Positions 18,175-26,260 of a stretch of 64,000 nucleotides of DNA are shown in pieces; the first letter of the stretch is position 1; the number at the start of each line of letters is the position of its first letter. Source of the stretch: Desmonostoc muscorum LEGE 12446 (lineage in GTDB: Bacteria; Cyanobacteriota; Cyanobacteriia; Cyanobacteriales; Nostocaceae); the NCBI RefSeq assembly GCF_015207005.2, contig NZ_JADEXS020000001.1:434001-498000 (forward strand). Direction: 5' to 3'. Below the pieces are notes generated by a model. It was given only the letters and a program-made list of their open reading frames with translations, did no database searches and had not been told where the DNA came from. A program made the position numbers and the translations under genes.

Positions 18175-18987
18175 ATGAAAGCATATTTATCACTGTTTAT
18201 TGCGAGATTTTCGCTGCTGTTGCAATATCGTACAGCTGCTTTGGCTGGGGTTGCAACTCAGTTGTTTTGGGGATTAGTGAAAGTTATGGTTTTAGAGGCA
18301 TTTTTCACTCACACAACCTCTGCTCAACCTATGACTTTGCAGGAGGCGGTAGGATATGTATGGCTTGGACAAGCGTTTTTGATGGCGATCGTTCCTTGGT
18401 CAGGCGATCGCGAGATTCAAGATTTGATCCGATCTGGTGCAGTCGGCTACGATCTTCTGCGACCCACAGACCTTTATAATTTTTGGTTTACTCGTGCTTT
18501 GGCGCTTCGCACAGCACCCGTTATCCTTCGTGCTATTCCTCTTCTTTGCGTCACGATTTTTATTTTTCCGCTGATAGGGTTTTCTTCGCTTTCTTTTCCG
18601 CCCTCTTTTGCTGCTTTCGTTGCCTTTTTTCTCTCCTTTATTGCTGCAATTCTGCTTTCATCTGCATTGACAATGCTGCTTACTGTATCAATGATGTGGA
18701 CACTTTCTGGCGAAGGAATTAATAGTATACTCCCCACTTTGATTATTATTTTTTCTGGGATGATTGTTCCTTTGCCCCTTTTTCCTGAATGGATCAAGCC
18801 TTTGCTAAATGCACTTCCTTTCTCAGGACTTATCGACCAACCTTTTCGACTTTTTACCGGTAATCTTCCAGCAAATCAACTATTTAATGTATTGTTGCAT
18901 CAAACTTTCTGGATATTTGTCATAGTTATCCTTGGGCGTTTCCTTGTGAATCGTGGCGTCAAAAAACTTGTCATTCAAGGAGGATGA
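18175..18987 (+). CDS. ABC-2 family transporter permease (COG4587-like)
   Basis: This is a 270-residue integral membrane protein starting at ATG MKAYLSLFIARFSLLLQYRTAALAG. An in-frame TTG at 18121 would add residues encoded by an intergenic repeat and is rejected. About six membrane spans are visible, including LRAIPLLCVTIFIFPLIGF, FAAFVAFFLSFIAAILLSSALTM and the C-terminal FWIFVIVILGRFLV. It pairs with the next gene as the membrane half of the exporter. The GDREIQDLIRSGAVGYDLLRP loop is typical of this permease family. Confidence 0.88.
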   Translation: MKAYLSLFIARFSLLLQYRTAALAGVATQLFWGLVKVMVLEAFFTHTTSAQPMTLQEAVGYVWLGQAFLMAIVPWSGDREIQDLIRSGAVGYDLLRPTDLYNFWFTRALALRTAPVILRAIPLLCVTIFIFPLIGFSSLSFPPSFAAFVAFFLSFIAAILLSSALTMLLTVSMMWTLSGEGINSILPTLIIIFSGMIVPLPLFPEWIKPLLNALPFSGLIDQPFRLFTGNLPANQLFNVLLHQTFWIFVIVILGRFLVNRGVKKLVIQGG

Positions 18988-19118
18988 GACAATTTTATAT
19001 TTAATAGTTTGTATTTAATAATTAAAATTACAAAAAATTTTATTTCTTTGCGTTCTCTCCTCTCTGCGCCTCTGCGTCTCTGCGTGATATCAAATTATAT
19101 TTACCATCAAAAACCAGT

Positions 19119-19925
19119 ATGTCTTTTAATGATTTTTTTCTCTACCTCCGATACATTTCCGTATCTTTAAAATCGCAAATGCAGTACAAAGTGTCCTTCT
19201 TGCTTCAAGTTGTAGGGCATCTTTTAGGAACTGTAGTAGAATTTTTTGGAATCTGGGCACTTTTTACTCGTTTTAATAGTATTGGTACGTGGACTTTGAG
19301 TGAAGTTGCCCTCTTTTATGGAATGGTTAATATTTCTTTTGCCTGTGCTGATGCTTTAGGGCGAGGGTTTGATTCATTTGGAAGAATAATTAAGAACGGT
19401 GATTTCGACCGTTTACTTCTCCGTCCACGCACCACAGTACTTCAACTTTTCGGCACAGAATTTACCTTGAAAAGAATCGGAAGATTTTCTCAAGGGTTTG
19501 TCGTTATATGGTGGTCGCTTTCAACTCTCCATATCTCTTTTACTATTAAAACATTGTGGCTTTTGGGCGGTTCATTTATTGGTGCGATCGCACTATTTTT
19601 AGGTATCGTTATTGTACAAGCAACCATCACATTCTGGACTATTGAATCTTTGGAAATTATGAATATCCTCACTTATGGAGGAGTAGAAACTGCTCAATAT
19701 CCTTTTGCTATTTATAGCAAGTGGTTTCAAAGATTTTTCACTTACTTGATACCGCTTGCTTGTGTAAGTTATTTTCCTTTGCTTGCAGTTCTGGGAAAAG
19801 AAGATATATTTTTCGTACCTTTGTGGTTTTGTTACGTCTCTCCAATGGCAGGCATTTTATTTTTGATAATTGCGCTTCAACTTTGGAAATTAGGCGAACG
19901 ATACTATTGTTCCACTGGCAGTTAA
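19119..19925 (+). CDS. ABC-2 family transporter permease (COG3694-like)
   Basis: This is the second permease, 268 residues, with about six hydrophobic spans. It includes the family hallmark GRGFDSFGRIIKNGDFDRLLLRPRTTVLQLFG, which parallels the RSGAVGYDLLRP loop of its partner. It closes the three-gene exporter operon; the 131-bp spacer before it carries a CTCTGCGCCTCTGCG repeat. A strong inverted repeat downstream (20058-20105) probably ends the transcript. Confidence 0.88.
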   Translation: MSFNDFFLYLRYISVSLKSQMQYKVSFLLQVVGHLLGTVVEFFGIWALFTRFNSIGTWTLSEVALFYGMVNISFACADALGRGFDSFGRIIKNGDFDRLLLRPRTTVLQLFGTEFTLKRIGRFSQGFVVIWWSLSTLHISFTIKTLWLLGGSFIGAIALFLGIVIVQATITFWTIESLEIMNILTYGGVETAQYPFAIYSKWFQRFFTYLIPLACVSYFPLLAVLGKEDIFFVPLWFCYVSPMAGILFLIIALQLWKLGERYYCSTGS

Positions 19926-20057
19926 GTAGGTCAATATAAAAATTTCTCGTTAGAGGATCTTTTAAAAGTAGTGGCTGAGGTGTCTAAATCTTTTATATTA
20001 AATTTTAATTATATCTGAAGCGATCGCCTTTCAATCTCCCTGAATAAAACCACCAAA

Positions 20058-20105
20058 AAATCAAAGCGATCGCTCCTTGAAAATAAAGAGCGATCGCTTT
20101 GATTT
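20058..20105. terminator. HIP1-containing 18-bp perfect inverted repeat
   Basis: Arms 20058-20075 and 20088-20105 (AAATCAAAGCGATCGCTC and its reverse complement) enclose a 12-nt loop. The A/T outer parts give a T-run on either strand, so it suits a bidirectional terminator between the exporter operon and the convergent DUF3386 gene. Each arm contains a HIP1-like GCGATCGC core. Confidence 0.7.
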
Positions 20106-20122
20106 ATCATGCAAAACACAGC

Positions 20123-20779
20123 TTAAGCAGCAACAGGTTCCAACAATTTGATATCAGAGAAAACAAATTCTTGAATCGATACTTGTCCATCTATTTGAGT
20201 GCGAATTTCCCGACGATTTAGGATGAAATAGTCACCAACTTTTTCATACTCATCGATAAATTCACTTCTACCGCCTTTTTGTTCCCCAGTTTTGGGGTCA
20301 TGGTAAACAGAATCATAGGTGTGGGACAAGTAACCTTCGCCAGTATCGTGACTGCTGAAGGTGTCAATTGTCACGAAAGTACCGTGGATGAGACGGTGAA
20401 CATGGCAGACTTCATTATTGCGGACTTTATATTTATCGCCCTCAGCCTTACCACCCATTAAAAGTTCAACTGCACCAGTTTCGTCAGTCTTACCATAGCT
20501 AAAGGTATTGGCGCTGTGGGTATCTTCAAAGCTGCGACGGACGCGGTGAATTGCGATTTCCCATGCTTGGCCGTGAATTGCTTGCTTTGCGGACTCGTCC
20601 TCTACATCCAAAACTTCGGCTTTGAGATTAGCGCTGATAATCACTTTGCCTGTGAAGACTTTATCATCATGCTTAAAGGTAATATTTGCGGTATAGCCGG
20701 GGAAATTTTTGTCCCAAGTATAGCGGTTCTCATAAGCAGCCCGGAAAAGTTCCTGAGCAGAGAGTTGTGTAACTGTCAT
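20123..20779 (-). CDS. DUF3386 family protein
   Basis: This 218-residue protein belongs to the cyanobacterial/plastid DUF3386 family. Recognisable are AQELFRAAYENRYTWDKNFPGY near the N-terminus, a beta-rich middle (KVFTGKVIISANLKAEV), and the GRSEFIDEYEKVGDYFILNRREIRT end region. No signal peptide is seen and no enzymatic motif is known. It is divergent from a LuxR-type regulator with about 100 bp between starts, which could mean control by that regulator. Function is unknown. Confidence 0.85.
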   Translation of the reverse strand: MTVTQLSAQELFRAAYENRYTWDKNFPGYTANITFKHDDKVFTGKVIISANLKAEVLDVEDESAKQAIHGQAWEIAIHRVRRSFEDTHSANTFSYGKTDETGAVELLMGGKAEGDKYKVRNNEVCHVHRLIHGTFVTIDTFSSHDTGEGYLSHTYDSVYHDPKTGEQKGGRSEFIDEYEKVGDYFILNRREIRTQIDGQVSIQEFVFSDIKLLEPVAA

Positions 20780-20879
20780 GTGCTTCTCCTAGTCGCTACT
20801 GTAATTAGCGTTTTAGTTTCCTTGGTATTAGCATAGAAGTAATTGTTGAGGCTTGGATAGTCCCCAACTGGGTACACTT

Positions 20880-21551
20880 ATGGTTAATTCTCTTCACGCC
20901 GTATTTCATGCGATCGCTAATGTCGGGAATGAGCAAGAATTAAGACTAGCTCTGACGGACAAAATTAGCGAGCATTTTGGCGTGCAAAATTGGGGTATCT
21001 ATCTCCTAGATGAACAACCAACCCCTGAAATTGATGTTCCGGGCATTCCGGCAGTATGCTTAGAGAGCAATCCAGTGGGACGCTATGTAGTTGAGCGTCA
21101 CGCTCCCGCCCACGAGCAATTATTATTATCTCCAGGAGATTGGAAGCATTTTTGCTCCCGCCATGACCACGAACACGTCATGACCGGGCCAATTGTTTGC
21201 GATGGTCGTCTGATTGGAACCCTTAACCTAGCCCGCGATAAGGGAAATCCCCCTTTTAATGGCAATGATTTAGCTGACTTGAGCGCTTTATGTATTCATT
21301 TGTCATCCAAAATGGCAACCCTACGGGCGAAACCAAAAACATCTAATTCCCTTTTTGCAAGTCTTCTAACAGCCCGTGAATTAGAAATTGCCGAATTGGT
21401 GGCGCAGGGATTAACGAATGCAGAAATTGGGGAACAACTGTGGATTACCCAAAATTCTGTCAAGCAAGCTTTAAAGAGAATGTTTCGTAAATTGAAGGTT
21501 TCAGCACGTGCAGAAATGGTGGCAAAACTGCAAGATATACAAGTTTCATAA
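20880..21551 (+). CDS. LuxR/NarL-type transcriptional regulator with GAF-like sensor domain
   Basis: This is a 223-residue protein from ATG (MVNSLHAVFHAIANVGNEQEL); an upstream in-frame TTG at 20853 would add nine residues. Residues 1-140 look like a GAF-type small-ligand domain (GIYLLDE..., GPIVCDGRLIGTLNLAR). Residues 155-215 are a LuxR helix-turn-helix: LTARELEIAELVAQGLTNAEIGEQLWITQNSVKQALKRMFRKLKV. There is no phosphoacceptor receiver domain. It is divergent from DUF3386, a likely target of its control. The ligand is unknown. Confidence 0.85.
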   Translation: MVNSLHAVFHAIANVGNEQELRLALTDKISEHFGVQNWGIYLLDEQPTPEIDVPGIPAVCLESNPVGRYVVERHAPAHEQLLLSPGDWKHFCSRHDHEHVMTGPIVCDGRLIGTLNLARDKGNPPFNGNDLADLSALCIHLSSKMATLRAKPKTSNSLFASLLTARELEIAELVAQGLTNAEIGEQLWITQNSVKQALKRMFRKLKVSARAEMVAKLQDIQVS

Positions 21552-21765
21552 TTAGAACTTTACCACCCCGACTTAATCGTTAAATACTTGAGCGCTGCTG
21601 CTGTAGATTTAATCCTAGACTTAGAGCCTAAAGACTTTATCTAAATTAGTCCGATCGCTTATGAACTGACCATGACACCTAAAATTACCTAAATATTTTT
21701 ACTGAAGCTACGTTGTATAACTTGGGTTAATTTGGGCATTAATACCAAACTGACTCGGTGATTTT

Positions 21766-22752
21766 GTGTCCGCGATAGCCTCAGACAGTAAATTTATTGC
21801 TTTTAATGTATCCTCTCAAGATAAGTCCCAACCTAGTCAAAATGTACTTAGCTTAACCAATATTTCGTCTATAGGTAAAACTTGGGACAAGCACCGAGCC
21901 AATGCTGATAAAGTCTTCCAGTATTACGCCAAAGCAGACGAACATTGCTTTCAGCAGTATGCTCGACGAGTCAGAATCTGTTCCGAATTGCTGGAGTTTC
22001 AATTACTGCCAGAGGAATCGGAAGGTATTCTCAACTTAAAACTATCAGATGCCCGATTTTGTAGGGTTCGTCACTGTCCAGTTTGTCAGTGGCGGCGATC
22101 GCTCATGTGGAAAGCAAGAGCTTACAAAATTCTCCCACAGGTTGTCACTGATTACCCCAAGCACCGTTGGCTGTTTGTCACCTTGACTGTAAAAAATTGC
22201 CAGATTGGGGAACTTAGGGAAAACTTGGATTCGATAAATAAAGCTTTTAAACGATTCACTGAATTGAAAGCATGGCCTGCGAAAGGCTGGGTAAAATCCA
22301 TAGAAGTAACTAAAGGTAAAAATGGAGTTTCAGCACACCCACATTTACATATTTTGGCAATGGTGTCGCCTTCGTATTTCAGTCATGGCTATCTATCTCA
22401 TGCCAAATGGGTAGCGTTATGGCAGCAGTGCTTACGGATTGATTACCAGCCAGTTATTCATACTAGCGCGATCGCTAAACATCATAACCCGTCACTACTT
22501 ATCCCAGAAATCCTCAAGTATCAGGTGAAAGAGTCAGATTTAGTGGGTGATAGAGAATGGTTTCTAGAGTTAACCCGTCAGTTGCATAAAAGTAGAGCGA
22601 TCGCTGTTGGGGGTATACTCAGGCAGTATATGCGCGAATTAGAGGAGAAAAACCAAGACCTCATTGATGAAAGTGAAGAGACAGATGAGGTGGATGGGGA
22701 AAGTTTGTTTTTCCGATGGGAGCGCAAGTTACAAAGATTTAATATAGAGTGA
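21766..22752 (+). CDS. Rolling-circle replication initiator-like (Rep, HUH endonuclease) protein
   Basis: This 328-residue protein starts with GTG. It has the pattern of plasmid RCR Rep proteins: a CRVRHCPVCQWRR zinc-ribbon-like motif (about residues 98-110), motif I LFVTLTVKN, motif II HPHLH (191-195) with the metal-binding His pair, and motif III with the candidate nicking Tyr252 in EILKYQVKE. Such enzymes nick one strand at an origin and stay linked through Tyr. No other plasmid genes are adjacent, so it may be a domesticated or integrated plasmid Rep. Convergent to it lies an AlkB-like gene, then a tandem structured repeat. Confidence 0.82.
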   Translation: MSAIASDSKFIAFNVSSQDKSQPSQNVLSLTNISSIGKTWDKHRANADKVFQYYAKADEHCFQQYARRVRICSELLEFQLLPEESEGILNLKLSDARFCRVRHCPVCQWRRSLMWKARAYKILPQVVTDYPKHRWLFVTLTVKNCQIGELRENLDSINKAFKRFTELKAWPAKGWVKSIEVTKGKNGVSAHPHLHILAMVSPSYFSHGYLSHAKWVALWQQCLRIDYQPVIHTSAIAKHHNPSLLIPEILKYQVKESDLVGDREWFLELTRQLHKSRAIAVGGILRQYMRELEEKNQDLIDESEETDEVDGESLFFRWERKLQRFNIE

Positions 22753-22808
22753 CATCAGCGATACAAGAACAGGCTCATAATCCTTACGGGGAAAAGGATT
22801 AGATAAGT

Positions 22809-23312
22809 TTAGAACCGTAGAGACTGTGGCTTAATCCGGCGAAAGGACAAAGACCAGCGGTCAGATACAACCGGAAGTAGTTCATGGTGAAGATTAGAAT
22901 AAAACTTGATAACCTGACCATCCTCAAGGTGATATTTATTACTATACCCTTGAGTATCAATGCAGAAAGTAGCACGTCCAATATTGACTAATGCTACCAG
23001 AGGTTCAAAAGCGCGGTGGTCACGGTGTCGTTTCATGCCAACACCTGGAGGATAATGGCAGAGTAAGGCAGAATTCCATCCTGGAAGAATGCGATCACCA
23101 AGTCGATTAACCGTCTCATCCCAATGTCCTTTGTTAATTACCGGAGGGTATACTAGTATTACCTCGGCTCCAAACGGTTTGTGAGTTCGACCAAAAGCAA
23201 TCTTACTAGAAGGCATTGACTTCATATTATTAGATTGAGGTTCACACCAGTCACGAAGACTTTTAAGATCGAAACCATAGTCTTCAATAGTTTCAATTAC
23301 ACCTAAATCCAT
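22809..23312 (-). CDS. AlkB-like 2OG-Fe(II) dioxygenase
   Basis: This is a 167-residue compact dioxygenase. Iron ligands are H96 and D98 in MKRHRDHR and a distal His in NLHHELLPV; the 2-oxoglutarate-binding Arg pair is in RWSLSFRRI. The preceding NSALLCHYPPGVGMKRHRDH block is the AlkB-family signature (N--L---Y--G---I--H-D). AlkB enzymes oxidatively remove alkyl groups from DNA or RNA bases, preferring single strands. It is short relative to E. coli AlkB, lacking much of the nucleotide-recognition lid. It ends 57 bp from the convergent Rep-like gene. Confidence 0.82.
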   Translation of the reverse strand: MDLGVIETIEDYGFDLKSLRDWCEPQSNNMKSMPSSKIAFGRTHKPFGAEVILVYPPVINKGHWDETVNRLGDRILPGWNSALLCHYPPGVGMKRHRDHRAFEPLVALVNIGRATFCIDTQGYSNKYHLEDGQVIKFYSNLHHELLPVVSDRWSLSFRRIKPQSLRF

Positions 23313-23364
23313 TATTAACTCCTGAAAATTTCAACTCTGCAAATCAAACTAATTACACCTACCC

Positions 23365-23580
23365 TCAGCGCGAAGCGTTTTAAAAAAAATATTTAAAGTC
23401 TATTCCACTCCATGACTATTGGAGTAGAACTTCTTCACATCTTTTAGGCATTCGCCTATTCTTTATTTCTTCAGCGCGAAGCGTTTTAAAAAAATATTTA
23501 AAGTCTGTTCCACTCCACGACTATTGGAGTACAACTCTTTATTTATTTTCTTCATTCTCTTTAGGCGTTAGCCTATTCTT
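23365..23580. repeat. Tandem duplication of a 106-bp structured unit
   Basis: Two head-to-tail copies start at 23365 and 23471 (TCAGCGCGAAGCGTTTTAAA). Each has three small hairpins: CGCGAAGCG, ACTCCA...TGGAGT (23407-23425; 23512-23530) and TAGGC-NNNN-GCCTA (23445-23458; 23562-23575). Differences between the copies fall mainly in loops (ATTC versus GTTA) while stems are kept. The repeat lies 53 bp upstream of the alkB-like start. The rest of the 600-bp gap to the toxin-antitoxin pair is AT-rich and gene-free. Confidence 0.85.
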
Positions 23581-23604
23581 TCTCTAACCACAAAAGCACA
23601 AGAA

Positions 23605-23645
23605 ATAAATACCAGTCGTCCGAAAAACAGATGGCTGGTATTTAT
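23605..23645. repeat. 11-bp stem hairpin (ATAAATACCAG)
   Basis: ATAAATACCAG at 23605-23615 is perfectly complementary to 23635-23645 across a 19-nt loop. It follows the tandem repeat and may be a transcript end or part of a structured RNA. Confidence 0.6.
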
Positions 23646-23911
23646 AAATCACCTTTACTTGAAGCTAGGAAATAAGTTCGATGATAAAGTCAAAAAGTTA
23701 AAATAATAAATTAGAATTTTTATATATACTGTTAAATGAAAGTTTACATAATCAAAAAAAAAAACCAGACAAACAATTAGTGAATGACTGGGATATGCAA
23801 ATTAGCTTCCCTCGAAATTAGTAAATAACTTCGAGAGGCAATTTATAAACTGTAAAAATAAATTGGTAAGATATAAGATTGAGCGATTTAAACTGTCCTT
23901 AAAAAATCACC

Positions 23912-24208
23912 TCATACTGACTTCACTGTTACTGCTAGCTGTAATCCCAATGCATCCAGTAATTTACTCAGACAATAAAATTCAATTTCTCCTTGCTCAG
24001 ATAACATCAAGTCGAGTTGCTCGTAGCATTGCTTAATTTCTGCTGAAAACTGATCAATTCCACCCTGTGCTTCAATCACATTTGTGAGCGCTTTTACTAA
24101 CATTTTAGGGTCTCCCTCTTCGAGAACTACTTCTATATAAGATGCTGCTTCTAGTGGGTCTTGTAGATGTTTAATTAGTCCTTCGTGATAGCTTGCACTT
24201 CTAGGCAT
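23912..24208 (-). CDS. HigA-like antitoxin (HI1420 family)
   Basis: This is a 98-residue protein beginning at MPRSASYHEGLIKHLQDPLEAASYIEVVLEEGDPKMLVKALTNVIEAQGG, the typical opening of the HI1420-type addiction-module antidote. The longer frame to 24286 is rejected because the extra residues overlap the toxin and lack homology. The C-terminal part is weakly HTH-like, with EIEFYCLSKLLDALGLQL in the recognition region. It overlaps the toxin gene by 8 nt (ATGCCTAG), the usual translational coupling of toxin-first pairs. It should neutralise the toxin and repress the operon. Confidence 0.85.
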   Translation of the reverse strand: MPRSASYHEGLIKHLQDPLEAASYIEVVLEEGDPKMLVKALTNVIEAQGGIDQFSAEIKQCYEQLDLMLSEQGEIEFYCLSKLLDALGLQLAVTVKSV

Positions 24209-24539
24209 TATCTCTACTCCTATAGTCTTTCCAATATTCCTGAGCTTTACCAATATCTTGTTCCTGAGTGCTTTTATCTCCACCACACAAAAGAATAATA
24301 ATTGTTATCCCTTCTTGTCCAAAGTATATGCGGTAACCTGGTCTATAATCGATTCTCAATTCAAAAACACCTTCTCCAAGTGACTTACAATCACCTAAAT
24401 TACCATCTTCAACTCGGTCAAGTCTGGCTCTTATTTTAGCTTTTGCTCTTTGATATCGCAGAGAATCAAGCCAGTCATCAAAAATATTTTTACCATCTGG
24501 TGTCAGATAATTCCTAATTTCTCTTGGTTGGACTTCCAT
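24201..24539 (-). CDS. RelE/ParE superfamily toxin (HigB/Gp49-like)
   Basis: This 112-residue protein matches the phage-derived Gp49/HigB-like killer proteins: RNYLTPDGKNIFDDWLDSLRYQRAKAKIRARLDRVEDGNLGDCKSLGEGVFELRIDYRPGYRIYFG and the C-terminal LLCGGDKSTQEQDIGKAQEYWKDY. Such toxins cleave mRNA at the ribosome. It is the first gene of the toxin-antitoxin operon and shares 8 nt with the antitoxin. It is complete, with no disabling change visible. pdxA lies upstream in the same orientation, about 40 bp away, probably unrelated in function. Confidence 0.9.
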   Translation of the reverse strand: MEVQPREIRNYLTPDGKNIFDDWLDSLRYQRAKAKIRARLDRVEDGNLGDCKSLGEGVFELRIDYRPGYRIYFGQEGITIIILLCGGDKSTQEQDIGKAQEYWKDYRSRDNA

Positions 24540-24578
24540 GATTCTCTGGGCAAGTCTATTTATAAATCATGAAATAAT

Positions 24579-25670
24579 TCATAGTTTTATCGTCGCCAAC
24601 CTTTGACCAACCAACTCACCCGCTAAATGTATCGCTGCTTTCATACTCGTAGCATCAGCAATTCCCTTACCCGCAATATCAAACGCTGTTCCATGATCTG
24701 GTGAAGTCCGCACAAAAGGAAGACCAATAGAAGTATTAACTGCTCGATCAAACGCCATCAACTTCACAGGAATTAAGCCTTGGTCGTGGTAGAGTGCCAG
24801 GTAAGCATCAGCTGGATTTTGAATCCGAGAATTTCCGTACCACGCTTGACCAGGCTTAACCCACATCGTATCCGGCGGTATCGGTCCATCTAGTTGCAAT
24901 TGTGGTCTATTTTGCCGCTCTTGCTCCAACCAAGGAATTAACCAATCTTGTTCTTCACGTCCTAATTGTCCCTGTTCGCCACTGTGGGGATTTAAACCTG
25001 CGATCGCAATTCTCCCTTTCTCTATCCCAAAATCTTGCTTTAAACACTCCACCAGCAAATCCAGTTTCTCTGTCAACAAATGGGGTGTCAATGTATCCGG
25101 CACTTGACACAGAGGAATATGTGTGGTAGCAAGTAAAGCTCGGAGTGTCCAATTAGTATGGGGCGATCGCGCTACAAATAACATCCCAAAGCGCTTGACA
25201 CCAGACTTTTCTGCCAGCAGTTCCGTTTGCCCTGGATAATTATACCCTGCGGCTTTCCAAGCAGATTTAGCGATGGGTCCAGTGACAATACCATCAAATT
25301 TACCAGCGAGTGTTTGGGCGATCGCACATTCCATATAGGCAAAACTAGCCGCCCCACTGGCTGCATTACCTACTCCTGGAATAATTTGACTTTTAATTTC
25401 TGCCTTCAATTCCACATCAATTACTGGAAACCGATCTGGATTTGCCAAAGGTGCTAAATTTTCAGCTAAATTCAGTTCTTCATAAGTCTGTGCCAGCAAA
25501 TCACGGTTACCCACCAAAGTAACGTCATATTTTTTACTAATTTCCGGCTCTGCTAAAGCTTTCAAAAGCACCTCTGGCCCAATTCCCGCCGGATCTCCCA
25601 CCGTCAGCGCCAAACGCGGACGATTTCCTTTGCCAAAATTGACTAAATTTTCTTGATTATTGTGATACAT
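24579..25670 (-). CDS. pdxA: 4-hydroxythreonine-4-phosphate dehydrogenase
   Basis: This 363-residue protein carries the PdxA motifs: [20 protein letters not shown] at the N-terminus, [42 protein letters not shown], the metal-binding [11 protein letters not shown] and the C-terminal [14 protein letters not shown]. The enzyme oxidises 4-phosphohydroxy-L-threonine in pyridoxal 5'-phosphate biosynthesis (DXP-dependent route), using a divalent metal and NAD. A short N-terminal extension of about 17 residues precedes the core. It is divergent from petM. Confidence 0.96.
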   Translation of the reverse strand: MYHNNQENLVNFGKGNRPRLALTVGDPAGIGPEVLLKALAEPEISKKYDVTLVGNRDLLAQTYEELNLAENLAPLANPDRFPVIDVELKAEIKSQIIPGVGNAASGAASFAYMECAIAQTLAGKFDGIVTGPIAKSAWKAAGYNYPGQTELLAEKSGVKRFGMLFVARSPHTNWTLRALLATTHIPLCQVPDTLTPHLLTEKLDLLVECLKQDFGIEKGRIAIAGLNPHSGEQGQLGREEQDWLIPWLEQERQNRPQLQLDGPIPPDTMWVKPGQAWYGNSRIQNPADAYLALYHDQGLIPVKLMAFDRAVNTSIGLPFVRTSPDHGTAFDIAGKGIADATSMKAAIHLAGELVGQRLATIKL

Positions 25671-25903
25671 AAAATTTTCTCATAATTATATTTTCCCCCT
25701 GCCTCCAGAACTCCCTCATCTCCCTCATCCCCCTCATCCCCCTCATCCCCCCTCCACAGTAGAGATTGCCTCCAAAACCAGTAGGGATTACCTGCTAAAC
25801 TAGTTTAGAATTATTTACACAGGTCTAATGCCACAGCAACTATTGAATAGCTTCTGGCAGACCTAGTTTCAACAAACTAATTTGCATAAGGAGAATCACA
25901 CCA

Positions 25904-26008
25904 ATGGGCGCCGAAATTTTGAATGCAGCTCTATTGTCCTTCAGTTTAATCTTCGTCGGCTGGGGCTTAGGCGCATTATTACTGAAAATTCAAGGCGGAG
26001 AAGAATAG
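25904..26008 (+). CDS. petM: Cytochrome b6f complex subunit PetM (VII)
   Basis: This 34-residue single-span membrane protein begins [20 protein letters not shown] and ends KIQGGEE. It is nearly identical to known PetM, one of the small subunits that stabilise the cytochrome b6f complex in the thylakoid membrane. AAGGAGAA at 25888-25895 is a good ribosome-binding site. It lies directly upstream of ycf39, an arrangement seen in other cyanobacteria. A palindrome 7 bp after the stop probably ends or protects its short mRNA. Confidence 0.97.
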   Translation: MGAEILNAALLSFSLIFVGWGLGALLLKIQGGEE

Positions 26009-26014
26009 AAGTAG

Positions 26015-26034
26015 AGACGCGATTAATCGCGTCT
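26015..26034. terminator. Palindrome after petM
   Basis: AGACGCGATTAATCGCGTCT is a perfect 20-bp palindrome 7 bp past the petM stop; its relative is at 8470-8489. There is no T-run, so it may be a 3' stabiliser rather than a true intrinsic terminator. A GGGGAGT-family repeat (CCCCACTCCC units, 26060-26093) follows. Confidence 0.55.
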
Positions 26035-26260
26035 ACTAGGAGTTAGGAATTACTATCATCTCCCCTACTCCCCACTCCCCACTCCCCACTCCCTTTTTCA
26101 CAGCTAACTCAGAAAAAAGCTTGTCCGCTAACCGGACGGCAACTTTTTCATGAGCTTCTCGAATTCAATTGATTTTCTGAAAAAGATGTAAACTTTTGTT
26201 TGCATTAGGTTATTCTGATAAGATTCTTTTCATAAAACATTAAGATATATTACAACCCTC

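Noticed and set aside
20853..20879. TTG start of the LuxR-type regulator
   Set aside because: The upstream TGAGG is too close to this TTG, and the added nine residues have no family support. ATG 20880 is preferred, though neither start has a strong ribosome-binding site.
23365..23580. CRISPR array
   Set aside because: Only two long units are present, there is no spacer/repeat periodicity of about 60-75 bp, and no cas gene is near.
24209..24286. Longer N-terminus of the HigA-like antitoxin
   Set aside because: The extra codons lie inside the toxin gene, and family homology starts at MPRSASYHEG. The shorter form gives the usual 8-nt overlap.
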